Source: Polyangiaceae bacterium (GTDB taxonomy: Bacteria; Myxococcota_A; Polyangia; Polyangiales; Polyangiaceae). Taken from it: a stretch of 64,000 bases of DNA. How positions within the stretch are numbered: position 1 is the first letter of the stretch; each line of letters opens with the position of its first letter. This document shows positions 47,651 to 56,586 of the stretch, in pieces. The notes beneath the pieces were generated by a model that was not told the origin of the DNA, did not search any database, and saw only the letters and a program-made list of their open reading frames with translations. The stretch is taken from positions 1-64,000 of the forward strand of contig JADLFU010000064.1 of NCBI GenBank assembly GCA_020849655.1, written 5' to 3'. The position numbers and the translations under genes were made by a program.

Positions 47651-50046
47651 TCTCTCGCGCGGCTCGGCGGCTCCTCGGCGCCCTGTCGGCGCTGCCGCTC
47701 CTCCTCGCGCCCGTCGACGCGCACGCCGTCTCGGCGAGCGACGCGCCCGACGTGGCCGCGCGCGCAGTCGCGAACGTCGATCGCGAGACGGACTCCGTCC
47801 GAGACGCCATCGCGAAGTCGCGCGCGTCCGAGCGCACCCCCGAGACCCGCCTCGCGGACGCCGAGCTGTTGCTGCGGCAGCGCGATTTCGCCCGCGCGAT
47901 CGGCGCGTACCACGAGATCGTCGAGAAGTACCCGGCGCACCCCACGGTGTTCCCCGAGGCGCTCACCAACCTCGGCGAGGCCTACTACCAGGCGAAGCAG
48001 CTGCTCTCCGCGCGCCGCACCTTCAAGGAGGTGCTCGACAAGGCCGGCGAGAGCCGGATGGCGCCGTACGTGCCTCGCGCGTACGCGCGCCTCGTCGACA
48101 TCGCGCTGCGCCTGCAGAACCCCAAGGACATCGACGAGCTGCTCTCGAGGATGGGATCATCGACGGCCGACGCGACCTTGCAGTACGCGAAGTCGAAGGC
48201 GCTGCTCGCGAAGCGCGATTTCCCCGGCGCGAAGGCGGCGGCGCTCGCGGTCCCGGCGGGGCACGCGCTGCACCACCAGTCCCGCTACGTGGTCGGCGTG
48301 ATCACGATGCGCGAGGCGCTCGCGCAGGTGCCGCCCACCCCGCCGGGCGAGAAGCCCCAGCCCGCCCCGCCGACGCGCTTCGCCGCCGCGATCGACGCGT
48401 TCAAGCAGGTGACGTCGCTGCCGCCCGACACGCCCGAGCACCGCAAGGTGATCGATCTCGCGTGGATGGCCGCGGGGCGCCTCTTCTACGAGGCGGATCA
48501 GTGGTTCGACGCCATCGACGCCTACAACCACGTCGACCGCCAGTCGCCCGACTTCGGCACGGCGCTCTACGAGCTCGCGTGGGTGTACGTGCGGCTCGGC
48601 GACGCCGACCGCGCGTCGCGCGCCCTCGAGGTGCTCACCGTCGCCGATCCGAACAATTCTCTCATGGCGGAGGCGACGCTGCTGCGCGCCGATCTGATGC
48701 TCCGCGCGGGCAAATTCGACCAGTCGCTCGCGGCCTACCAGAGCATCCGCGCCGAGTATGACCCGATGCGCGAGCGCGTCGACGCCTTCCTCGGGAGCAC
48801 GTCGGACCCGGCGGTCTACTACGATCGGCTGCTCGCGGAGCAGGTCGACAGCGGCGCGCAGGCCACGGTGCCGCAGCTCGCGATCGAGTGGGCACGGCAG
48901 GAGGCCGACGGCCCGGCGGCGTTCGCGCTCATCGACGACATCGCGCAGTGCCGTGAGCTCATCCGCCAGTCGCAGATCCTCGTGTCGAAGCTGCGGGTCA
49001 TCCTGACGTCGCCGGCGCGGGTGAGGGCGTTCCCCGAGCTGAAGGCGGGCGACGAGCGGGCGCTCTCGCTGCTCAACCGCGTGACCCAGGCGCGCCTCAC
49101 GGTGGCGCAGGGGCTCGACGACGCCGAGCCGCGCGACGTCTCGGGCGAGCTCGCGACGGCGCGTGATCGCCGCCGCGAGCTGCAGAAGCGCGTGAAGATG
49201 ATGCCCGTGACCGACGGCGACTTCACCGAGCGCGAGCAGTCAGCGCAGCGCCAGTGGAACAAGGTCGGTCAGAAGCTCCAGCAGCTCCAGCTCGAGGTCG
49301 ACCAGCTCCACGCGATCGTCAACGGCCTGCGCCGCATGATCACCGAGGGCCAGGTCAGCGGGAAGGACCCGGCGACCGTGTCGCAGTGGAAGACCGAGCT
49401 CGAGCAGAACGAGCGCGATCTGCGCATCTACAGGGACACCCTGGAGACGACGCGCCGCCAGATCGATCTCGGCCGCGTGCAGGTGGGCTACGGCGACGCG
49501 CGGTTCCAGGAGGACGAAGAGGTGCGCGTGGCCTTCAAGCAGGCGCTGCAGGAGGAGCTTCGGCTCGCCGCGGGCGGCGCGGGCGGGAGCGCGGCGCAGG
49601 CCTACGCGGGCCGGGTCGGCGGCGTGATGTCGTCGGCCGACGCGTCCGAGGCGAAGCTCCTCGGCATCCGCAAGGACATCGACGCGGAGGTCTCGAAGAA
49701 GGTCGCCGAGGTCCAGGTCGTCATCGACAAGGAGGCGACGGCCATCGCGGGCTACGAGCAGCGCCTCGGCGCGCTCGACCAGGAGTCGCGCATCGTCGTC
49801 GGCCAGGTCGCGATGCGAAATTTCGGGCTCGTGCGCGACAAGCTCCGCGGCCTCGTGATGCGCGCCGACGTCGGCTCGGTCGACCAGGCCTGGGAGGTGC
49901 GCGAGGAGCAGATGACCCGCGTGCGCAACCTCCAGATCGAGCGCGTCCGCGAGGAGCAGCTCCTGCAGCAGGAGCTCCGAGAGGTGCTCGACGATCAGAC
50001 CGACGCGGACGGCTCCGGCGGCGCCGCCCCCTCGCCGGACAAATGA
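47647..50046 (+). CDS. Periplasmic TPR and coiled-coil protein
   Basis: The 799-residue protein starts at ATG 47647 (ATGA overlap). A signal peptide ends near residue 28 (PVDAHAV). Residues 60-390 hold tetratricopeptide repeats (DFARAIGAYHEIVEKYPAHP, then QLLSARRTFKEVLDKAGES, KFDQSLAAYQSIRAEYDP). The C-terminal half is long alpha-helix with coiled-coil patterns (VGQKLQQLQLEVDQLHAIVN, TELEQNERDLRIYRDTLE). In layout it resembles periplasmic TPR components of myxobacterial gliding machines such as GltC or GltE; that homology is inference from layout. It sits inside a five-gene overlapping run. Confidence 0.85.
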   Translation: MISRAARRLLGALSALPLLLAPVDAHAVSASDAPDVAARAVANVDRETDSVRDAIAKSRASERTPETRLADAELLLRQRDFARAIGAYHEIVEKYPAHPTVFPEALTNLGEAYYQAKQLLSARRTFKEVLDKAGESRMAPYVPRAYARLVDIALRLQNPKDIDELLSRMGSSTADATLQYAKSKALLAKRDFPGAKAAALAVPAGHALHHQSRYVVGVITMREALAQVPPTPPGEKPQPAPPTRFAAAIDAFKQVTSLPPDTPEHRKVIDLAWMAAGRLFYEADQWFDAIDAYNHVDRQSPDFGTALYELAWVYVRLGDADRASRALEVLTVADPNNSLMAEATLLRADLMLRAGKFDQSLAAYQSIRAEYDPMRERVDAFLGSTSDPAVYYDRLLAEQVDSGAQATVPQLAIEWARQEADGPAAFALIDDIAQCRELIRQSQILVSKLRVILTSPARVRAFPELKAGDERALSLLNRVTQARLTVAQGLDDAEPRDVSGELATARDRRRELQKRVKMMPVTDGDFTEREQSAQRQWNKVGQKLQQLQLEVDQLHAIVNGLRRMITEGQVSGKDPATVSQWKTELEQNERDLRIYRDTLETTRRQIDLGRVQVGYGDARFQEDEEVRVAFKQALQEELRLAAGGAGGSAAQAYAGRVGGVMSSADASEAKLLGIRKDIDAEVSKKVAEVQVVIDKEATAIAGYEQRLGALDQESRIVVGQVAMRNFGLVRDKLRGLVMRADVGSVDQAWEVREEQMTRVRNLQIERVREEQLLQQELREVLDDQTDADGSGGAAPSPDK

Positions 50047-53000
50047 GCCGACCTTCCCTTACAGAACGCCCGATGGACCACGACAAGCCTCTCCGATCGA
50101 AGAAGACCCGCTCGCTGCTGGCGTTCGGTCTCGTCTCGTCGCTCGTGCTGGGCACGTCGGCGACCGCGATGTCCCAGCAGAAGCCCGCGCCCGCCGCGCC
50201 GAAGCAAGGCGCCGCCTCGGCGAGCTCCGCGGCGTCCGCGGCGCCGCCGCCCGCAGAGGCCACGACGAGCGCCCAGGCGTACACGCCGCCGCCGCCGCTC
50301 GTGCAGCCGAACGTGAAGAAGAGCGCGCCGCCGCCGCCGAAGCCGAGCGACGAGCAGATCGCCGCGCTCGAGCGCCTCGCGCGCGACGTGAAGGACTACG
50401 AGAAGGACGCGAAGGACTTCCGCGACGCCATCACCGTCGTCGTGAAGCACCACTACGAGATGCGCCGCCGCCGCGTGCTCTCCGGCCTCGACAAGGAGAT
50501 CGCGATCGAGCGGGCCGAGCTGCGCAAGGCGCGCGACGAGGCCATCAAGCGCCTCGAGGAGTTCATCGCGCGGTACACCGGCCCGACGGCGCACCAGGAG
50601 CATACGCCCGCCGCCATGTTCCGGCTCGCGGCCCTCTACGAGGAGCGCGGCCGCACCGACATGCCGCCCGAGGAGCTGCCGGCGAACCTGAAGCCGGCGA
50701 TCGCGCTCTACAAGCGCATCATCCGCGAGTTCCCCAAGTACGATCAGACGGCCGCCGTCTACTACTACCTCGGCCACGCGCTGAACGACGCGAGCCGCCA
50801 GCCGGAGGCCCAGCAGGTCTGGCGCTCGCTCGTCTGCCACAACAAGTACCCGTACCCCGTCGCGACGGACACCGGCGATCCTGACAAGGATCTCATCTAC
50901 AAGAAGCCGCAGGACCACGACGAGAAGTGGTGGGACGCCTGGTACGGCATGCACCCCGATCCGATCGGCGTCGTCGCGGCGAAGAAGGGCGGCAAGAAGC
51001 CCGCGCCGCGCGCGCAGCCGAAGCGCGACCCGAAGAAGAAGGACGCGCCGACCGCCGCGGAGACCGAGCCGACGTCGAGCGACGACGAGATCTCGTACCG
51101 CTCCATCTACACCGAGGACTGCGCGCCCATTCCGCAGAAGGCCGACCCCGGCAAGGAGGTCAGGTACCTCGCCGAGGTCTGGTGGCAGATCGGCGATTTC
51201 CACTTCGATCAGGCCGACACGAAGGCGGGGCCGTTCAACTACAACCGCGCCGTCACCGCCTACCGCCTGTCGCAGAGGCTCGTCGTCGACAAGCTGAAGA
51301 ACCCCGTCTACGGCGTCGCGCTCTACAAGCTCGCGTGGACGTACTTCAAGCAGCAGCGCTACGAGGAGTCGGTCAAGGCGTTCGTCGCGCTGCTCGCGCA
51401 CACCGAGGAGCTGGAGGCGAAGACCGGCGATCCGGGCGCCGACTTCCGCAAGGAGGCGTACGACTACATCGCGGCTTCGCTCGCCTACCTCGACTTCGTG
51501 GGCCCCGCGGAGGACGAGCCGTTCATCGTCCGCAGCGACGTGCTCGACACCGAGACGCGCGAGGGCGTCGCCGAGCAGAAGATGAAGAAGGCGATCGACA
51601 GGGTCCAGGACCCGAAGATCGTCCCCCAGGACAAGAAGTGGACCGTGGAGGTCTACAAGGCGCTCGCGCGGGAGTTCCGCGAGGTCAACCAGCTGAGCAA
51701 CGTGACCGACGTGCTCGAGCTCATCCTGCAGAAGTGGCCATGCTACCGCGAGGCGCCGCTCATCCAGGACGAGCTCGCGGCGACGTACGACGAGCGCTCG
51801 CGGATGATGGCCTCGAAGTCGGCGAAGGAGAGCGACGCGCTCGCCAACAAGTCGCTCCAGGCCCGCACGAACCTCGCGAAGTACGTCGGCAACACCGAGT
51901 GGACGGACTGCAACAAGGACGACCCGGAGGCCATCCAGGCCGCCGAGCGCCTCGTGAAGGGCGGCCTGCGGCTCGCCGCCGTGCAGCACACCAACAAGGC
52001 GCGCCAGTACGTCCAGGAGGGCAACGCGTCGACCGACACCTCCGAGCGCCTCATGAAGTTCGAGCAGGCGCTCTCCGAGTACAAGCTCGCCGAGCAAGGC
52101 TGGCTCGGCTACCTGCGCCGCGACGAGCAGGCGACCGACGCGTACGAGTCGAGGTTCTGGGTCGCCGACTCCCGCTACTGGCAGGTCGCGCTCGACTTCA
52201 CGACGAAGAAGCCGATCCCCGACGATCTCCTCCAGAACGCGCGACAGGCTGCGACCGAGGTGCGCGACTCGAACGAGGACGACCGGTTCCTCGAGCCGTC
52301 GGCGCAGTACCTGGTCGCGATGGCCGACTTCAAGCTGAACGAGTGCTACCGCGACCACGAAGAGTCGGGCGGCGCGCGCGGCTGCGTGAAGGTCGATGCC
52401 GTGCAGAAGACCGGCTCGGGCACCGAGCTGAAGATCGGCCAGCCGGCGATGTCGCTGCCGCTGCAGTACGCGATCGCCGCGCGCGACGAGTACGTCGGAC
52501 GCGTCCCCGCGAACCTCGACCCGGCGAAGAACGGCCCGCTCTACCAGTTCCGCGCGGGCGAGTACTTCTACCTGTACGGGCAGTGGGACGAGGCGAAGAA
52601 GCGGCTCGAGCAGGTCTACAAGGACCAGTGCAAGAAGAGCAAGTGGAGCGTCGAGGCGTGGCGCCAGCTCGTCGCGATGGCCGCCGTGAAGGCCGACCAG
52701 AGCGGCAGCAGCGAGGACCTGCTCGTCCTGCGCGAGATCACCAGCCGCGAGAGCAAGCCCGAGACGAGCTGCCGCGTCGGGGACGGCGGCGGCGACGCGT
52801 GCAAGCCGGGCGACCCGACGTGCGATCCGGCGCTGCTCGACATCAAGGTCGCGTACCTGCTCGCCGCCGAGGCGTTCAAGAAGGCGCAGGGCATGCCCGA
52901 CGGCGCCGAGCGCAACGTGCAGTGGAAGAAGGCCGGCTCGCTGTACGAGGCCGCGCTGCAGAAGGACCCGAAGAACAAGGACGCCCCCGAGGCCGCCATC

Positions 53001-54371
53001 AACGGCGCGATCGCCTACAAGAACATCGGCGACTTCGACAAGGCGATCGAGATGTACAAGCTCTTCATCGACCACTACGGCGAGGAGAAGAGCCTCGCGA
53101 AGCTCGAGAAGGGCGACGCCGCCGAGAAGGCCGACTACCAGAAGCGCATCGGCTACCTGACGCAGGCCTACGACGCGCTCGCGTCGTCGTACGTGCTGTT
53201 CTTCAACTACCGCGCGTCGGCCGAGACGCTCGACAAGATCGCCCGCATCGAGCGGTTCCCCGCCGACAAGCGCAAGGCCGCCGCGCGCAACGCGCTCGTC
53301 CTGTACTCGAACATGGGCGACCGCGAGAAGATGATGGCCGCCCGCGAGAAGTTCCTCACGTTCAAGCCGAGCGCCGAGGACAAGGCCGAGGCCGACTTCA
53401 TCGTCGCGCAGGCCGATCTGCGCGCCTGGGATCGCAGCGGCGCCGAGACCGACGCGAACAAAGCCGCGCGCACGAAGGCGATGTCGTCGATGCAGAAGTT
53501 CCACGACGAGTACAAGCGCTCGCGCGACGCCGCGAAGTTCACGACGATCGCGGCCTACTACGTCGCGAAGGCGAAGCAGCAGCAGGGCTCGAACGCCGAC
53601 GACTGGTGGAAGGCGACGATCGAGGCGTTCAAGGCCTACAAGAGCGTCGACGCGAAGACCGCGCTCGGCGGCAGCCAGCAGGGCAACATGGCGGCCGAGG
53701 CCGACTTCACGATGGTCGACGCCGACATCAAGAAGAACTTCGACTACGACACCGGCCACCACCGGTACAAGGGCACCGCGGTCGACGTCATCAAGAAGTA
53801 CCAGGCCGACGCGAAGGACGCCGACAAGTACCACGCGAAGCTGAAGCAGATCGCCGATCCGGGCACCTACGGCTCGATCGAGTACGTGGCGGCGGCGCTC
53901 GCGCGGCAGGGCTCGCTGTACGACTCCCTGCGCACGGGGCTGTTCAACACGCGCGAGCCTGCGCTGCAGCTGTTCGCGCCGCAGGAAGAGAAGCTCCTGA
54001 AGCAGCTCGAGGAGTCGGGCAACCAGGACCTGATGGACAAGGCCGCCGAGAAGCGCGACGCGCGCTCCCAGCTGTGGCGCACGAAGCGCGACCAGGAGCT
54101 GACGAGCGCCGACCAGATCGCCGTGCAGCGCTACACCTCGTCGGTCGTCATCGCGCGCAAGTACTCGGTGCGCAGCACCGCGGTGAACAAGGCGATGCAG
54201 CGGCTCGCGTTCTTCAGCGACGTGCTCGGGGACGACAAGATGCGGACGTACTCGTCCGGCATCGAGGGCTTCACGTACCAGGAGGGCATGTGGCAGAAGA
54301 CCCGTCCGGGTATGGTGGTCGAACCGGAGCCGACCGTGCTCCCCGCGCCGATGCCGGTGCTCGTGCAGTGA
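50043..54371 (+). CDS. Giant secreted TPR protein (1442 residues), AgmU/GltD-like layout
   Basis: The start ATG 50043 overlaps the previous stop; ATG 50073 is an alternative lacking the coupling. The signal peptide ends near residue 44 (SATAMSQQ). Low-complexity Pro/Ala sequence follows to about 110, then a coiled coil (AIERAELRKARDEAIKRLEE), and at least a dozen TPR-like repeats (YKRIIREFPKYDQTAAVYYY, YKLAWTYFKQQRYEESVKAF, IGDFDKAIEMYKLFIDHYG). A charged insert near 320-350 is rich in Lys/Pro. In size and layout it recalls AgmU/GltD, a periplasmic gliding protein of Myxococcus xanthus. No enzyme motif is visible. The gene ends 8 bases before the TPR lipoprotein gene. Confidence 0.85.
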   Translation: MSRPSLTERPMDHDKPLRSKKTRSLLAFGLVSSLVLGTSATAMSQQKPAPAAPKQGAASASSAASAAPPPAEATTSAQAYTPPPPLVQPNVKKSAPPPPKPSDEQIAALERLARDVKDYEKDAKDFRDAITVVVKHHYEMRRRRVLSGLDKEIAIERAELRKARDEAIKRLEEFIARYTGPTAHQEHTPAAMFRLAALYEERGRTDMPPEELPANLKPAIALYKRIIREFPKYDQTAAVYYYLGHALNDASRQPEAQQVWRSLVCHNKYPYPVATDTGDPDKDLIYKKPQDHDEKWWDAWYGMHPDPIGVVAAKKGGKKPAPRAQPKRDPKKKDAPTAAETEPTSSDDEISYRSIYTEDCAPIPQKADPGKEVRYLAEVWWQIGDFHFDQADTKAGPFNYNRAVTAYRLSQRLVVDKLKNPVYGVALYKLAWTYFKQQRYEESVKAFVALLAHTEELEAKTGDPGADFRKEAYDYIAASLAYLDFVGPAEDEPFIVRSDVLDTETREGVAEQKMKKAIDRVQDPKIVPQDKKWTVEVYKALAREFREVNQLSNVTDVLELILQKWPCYREAPLIQDELAATYDERSRMMASKSAKESDALANKSLQARTNLAKYVGNTEWTDCNKDDPEAIQAAERLVKGGLRLAAVQHTNKARQYVQEGNASTDTSERLMKFEQALSEYKLAEQGWLGYLRRDEQATDAYESRFWVADSRYWQVALDFTTKKPIPDDLLQNARQAATEVRDSNEDDRFLEPSAQYLVAMADFKLNECYRDHEESGGARGCVKVDAVQKTGSGTELKIGQPAMSLPLQYAIAARDEYVGRVPANLDPAKNGPLYQFRAGEYFYLYGQWDEAKKRLEQVYKDQCKKSKWSVEAWRQLVAMAAVKADQSGSSEDLLVLREITSRESKPETSCRVGDGGGDACKPGDPTCDPALLDIKVAYLLAAEAFKKAQGMPDGAERNVQWKKAGSLYEAALQKDPKNKDAPEAAINGAIAYKNIGDFDKAIEMYKLFIDHYGEEKSLAKLEKGDAAEKADYQKRIGYLTQAYDALASSYVLFFNYRASAETLDKIARIERFPADKRKAAARNALVLYSNMGDREKMMAAREKFLTFKPSAEDKAEADFIVAQADLRAWDRSGAETDANKAARTKAMSSMQKFHDEYKRSRDAAKFTTIAAYYVAKAKQQQGSNADDWWKATIEAFKAYKSVDAKTALGGSQQGNMAAEADFTMVDADIKKNFDYDTGHHRYKGTAVDVIKKYQADAKDADKYHAKLKQIADPGTYGSIEYVAAALARQGSLYDSLRTGLFNTREPALQLFAPQEEKLLKQLEESGNQDLMDKAAEKRDARSQLWRTKRDQELTSADQIAVQRYTSSVVIARKYSVRSTAVNKAMQRLAFFSDVLGDDKMRTYSSGIEGFTYQEGMWQKTRPGMVVEPEPTVLPAPMPVLVQ

Positions 54372-54379
54372 GGATCCCG

Positions 54380-55747
54380 ATGGCTCGCTCCAGTCTCTCA
54401 GCGGTGTTGGTCGCGGCGGCGGCGGTCTCGCTCGCGGCGTGCGGCGGCTCGAAGCAGAAGCCGAACGCGTCCTTCGCGCCGACGCCTGGCGCGATGGGCA
54501 CGGCGCCGCCCCAGGCCGCGGTCGCGTCGGCGCCGGACGGCCAGCAGGTCGGCATCAGCGACGGCTCACCGGACGGCGCGCCCAAGATGAGCGCGTCGGC
54601 CCGCACGAGCTACGACAAGGGCATGGCGCTCTGGCAGGGCGGCGATCTGAAGGGCGCGGTCGCCGCGTTCACCGAGGCGACGCAGGCGGATCCGAAGGCC
54701 CACCAGGCGTTCTACTCGCTCGGCGTGATGCAGGAGCGCCTCGGTGATCCGGCGGCGCTCGCGTCGTACCGGCAGTCCTGGTCGCTGGTCGACACCTACG
54801 AGCCCGCGATCGTCGCGTACGGCCTGTTGCTCGCGAAGCGCGGGAGCCTCCAGGAGGCGGACGACTTCCTCACCGACAAGAAGGGCAAGATGCCCGACAG
54901 CGCGCCTGTCCTCGCGGCGCTCGCCGAGGTGAAATCGCTGAAGAAGGACACGGCGAGCGCGCAGGTGCTCGCGCAGGACGCGCTGAAGAAGAACCCCGAC
55001 TATCGCCCCGCGATGATGGTGCTCGCGCGCGATCACTACCGCGCGCGGCGCATCGACCTGGCGCTGTACGCGCTCGGCGCCATCCTCGACGGCATGGGGT
55101 CGACCCCTGAGGAGAAGCAGGCGAACCCGCCGCGCGACAAGAACAGCGCCGAGGGGCACCTGCTGCGCGCGGTCATCTACCGCGAGCAGGGCAAGCGCGC
55201 GGCCGCGATCGACGAGTACAAGACGGTGGTGCAGCTGCGCCCCGACATCGTCGCCGCGCGCGTGCAGCTGGGCGCGTACCTGCTCGAGGCCGGCAACGCG
55301 GAGGAGGCGCAGCCGCTGCTCGAGGGCGCGCTGAAGTACGACGCGACGCAGGTGCAGGCGCACCTGAACCTCGGCGACGCGTACCGCATCCTCGGGCGCG
55401 GAGCCGACGCGAAGCGCGAGCTCGACTGGGTGCTCGCGAAGGATCCCAACATGCCGCAGGTGCACTACAGCCTCGGCCTCCTGTACCTGTTCTCGAAGAG
55501 CCTGCCCGGCATGGACGAGAAGGCGCAGCTGTCGGCGGCGGTCGCGTCGCTCGAGAAGTTCCAGGCGCTGCGCGGGCAGCCGACGAAGGGCCAGACGGAC
55601 GACTCCGACCAGCTCATCCTGCGCGCGAAGGTCCGCCTCGAGGCGCTCGACGCCGCCGCGAAGGCCGCCGCCGCGCCGCCCCCGGCGCCCCCTCCCGCAG
55701 CGTCGGGCTCCACCGCGCCGGCCGGGTCCGCCGCGCCCCCGCCTTGA
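54380..55747 (+). CDS. Outer-membrane TPR lipoprotein, AglT/GltE-like layout
   Basis: The 455-residue product starts at ATG 54380 after a GAGGA site. The lipobox is AAVSLAACGG (Cys near residue 20). About eight TPR units follow (ARTSYDKGMALWQGGDLKGA, AHQAFYSLGVMQERLGD, VQAHLNLGDAYRILGRGADA, MPQVHYSLGLLYLF), then an Ala/Pro-rich tail. The size and layout are like the lipid-anchored TPR protein AglT/GltE of gliding bacteria, which partners an AgmU-type protein; both here are adjacent. This is inference. A 78-residue secreted protein gene follows after 16 bases. Confidence 0.85.
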   Translation: MARSSLSAVLVAAAAVSLAACGGSKQKPNASFAPTPGAMGTAPPQAAVASAPDGQQVGISDGSPDGAPKMSASARTSYDKGMALWQGGDLKGAVAAFTEATQADPKAHQAFYSLGVMQERLGDPAALASYRQSWSLVDTYEPAIVAYGLLLAKRGSLQEADDFLTDKKGKMPDSAPVLAALAEVKSLKKDTASAQVLAQDALKKNPDYRPAMMVLARDHYRARRIDLALYALGAILDGMGSTPEEKQANPPRDKNSAEGHLLRAVIYREQGKRAAAIDEYKTVVQLRPDIVAARVQLGAYLLEAGNAEEAQPLLEGALKYDATQVQAHLNLGDAYRILGRGADAKRELDWVLAKDPNMPQVHYSLGLLYLFSKSLPGMDEKAQLSAAVASLEKFQALRGQPTKGQTDDSDQLILRAKVRLEALDAAAKAAAAPPPAPPPAASGSTAPAGSAAPPP

Positions 55748-55763
55748 ACCACCGGAGGAGCTC

Positions 55764-56000
55764 ATGCGAACATTCCTGATTTTTTCGACCGTCTCCGCCT
55801 CGCTGCTCCTGTCGTCGGGGGCGCTCGCGCAGAAGAAATCGAAGGTGGTCGAGATCAGCGAGATCACCATCACCGGCCGCGTGCAGAAGCCGGTCGCGGC
55901 CGTCGACATCTCGAAGATCGCGCCGAAGGTCGCGCTGTCCGAGCTGCGGCACCCGTTCCTCGAGAAGATCGAGCAGGTCCTCCTGACAGATCCGTTCTGA
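55764..56000 (+). CDS. Small secreted protein ending in DPF
   Basis: The 78-residue product starts at ATG 55764 after GGAGGAG. A signal peptide ends near residue 22 (SSGALAQ), leaving a mature part of about 55 residues: a beta pattern (VVEISEITITGRVQKPVAAV) and an amphipathic helix ending in KIEQVLLTDPF. I have a recollection of a small myxobacterial family with the GRxQKP and DPF pattern, not verified. It lies between the TPR lipoprotein gene and the TolQ-like gene, whose ATG follows two bases after its stop. Confidence 0.8.
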   Translation: MRTFLIFSTVSASLLLSSGALAQKKSKVVEISEITITGRVQKPVAAVDISKIAPKVALSELRHPFLEKIEQVLLTDPF

Positions 56001-56002
56001 GG

Positions 56003-56586
56003 ATGCGCTTCGGGGATCCCTGCTGACGCTTGGGATCGCGCTGTCCCTGTGCGCGGCGCTCGTCGCGGCCGGGATCTCGGCCCGGCGCGCGCTCGCGATC
56101 GGGCGCGCGCTCGACGTCGACGCCGAGGCGATCGCGGCCTGGACCAGGCGCAACGGCGCGTCACGCGAGCTCGCCGAGGCGCTCGCCGGCACGGCCCTGT
56201 CGCCGCTCGCCGAGGGGCTCGCGAGCGGCGACGCCCGCAGGTGCAACGAGCCGCTCGTGGAGCTGGAGGGCGCGCTCCGCCACGACGATGAGGCGCACAC
56301 CGGGGCGCTGCGGCTCGCGGCCTACGCGACCGGCCTCGCCGCGCTGCTCGCGGTGTTCGCGCCGCTCTCGGCGCTCGTCGCGGGGGGCGACGCTCCAGAT
56401 CAGCCGATCGGCCTGCTCGACGCGCTGGCGATCGGGGGAGGCGGGTTCGTGAGCGCGCTCCTGACGAGGCGCGTCTCGGCGCGCGTGTCGCGACGCAGAC
56501 GCACGGCCGTCGATCGCTGGGTCTCGGCGGCGCTCGAGCACGACGGCGCGGGGGGCGTCAAGGGTTCCACACGACGGTCGCGGTGA
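56003..56586 (+). pseudogene. TolQ/ExbB-like membrane protein gene, disrupted by one base
   Basis: ATG 56003 opens a frame that stops after seven codons (TGA at 56024). The reading frame one base over runs open from about 55987 to the TGA at 56584-56586 and encodes SLLTLGIALSLCAALVAAGI, a cytoplasmic helical region, then two more helices (ATGLAALLAVFAPLSALVAG and LLDALAIGGGGFVSALL). One extra G in the GGGG run at 56011-56015 would join them into a 194-residue protein. No ATG, GTG or TTG lies in the long frame before its first helix. Three helices with a large loop between the first and second match TolQ/ExbB/MotA proteins, fitting a motor partner for the TPR cluster. The gene could be real with a sequencing error, decayed, or shifted on purpose. 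It converges on and overlaps the next gene by 29 bases. Confidence 0.6.

Noticed and set aside
49995-53834. A 1279-codon minus-strand frame opposite the TPR genes.
   Set aside because: Composition is Arg/Val/Leu-rich shadow sequence of the plus-strand gene, with no signal, ribosome site or recognisable domain.
50927-54379. A long plus-strand frame inside the giant TPR gene, in frame with the downstream lipoprotein.
   Set aside because: It lacks a signal and its residues are Arg/Ala-rich shadow sequence; only 54380-55747 has a lipobox and TPR pattern.
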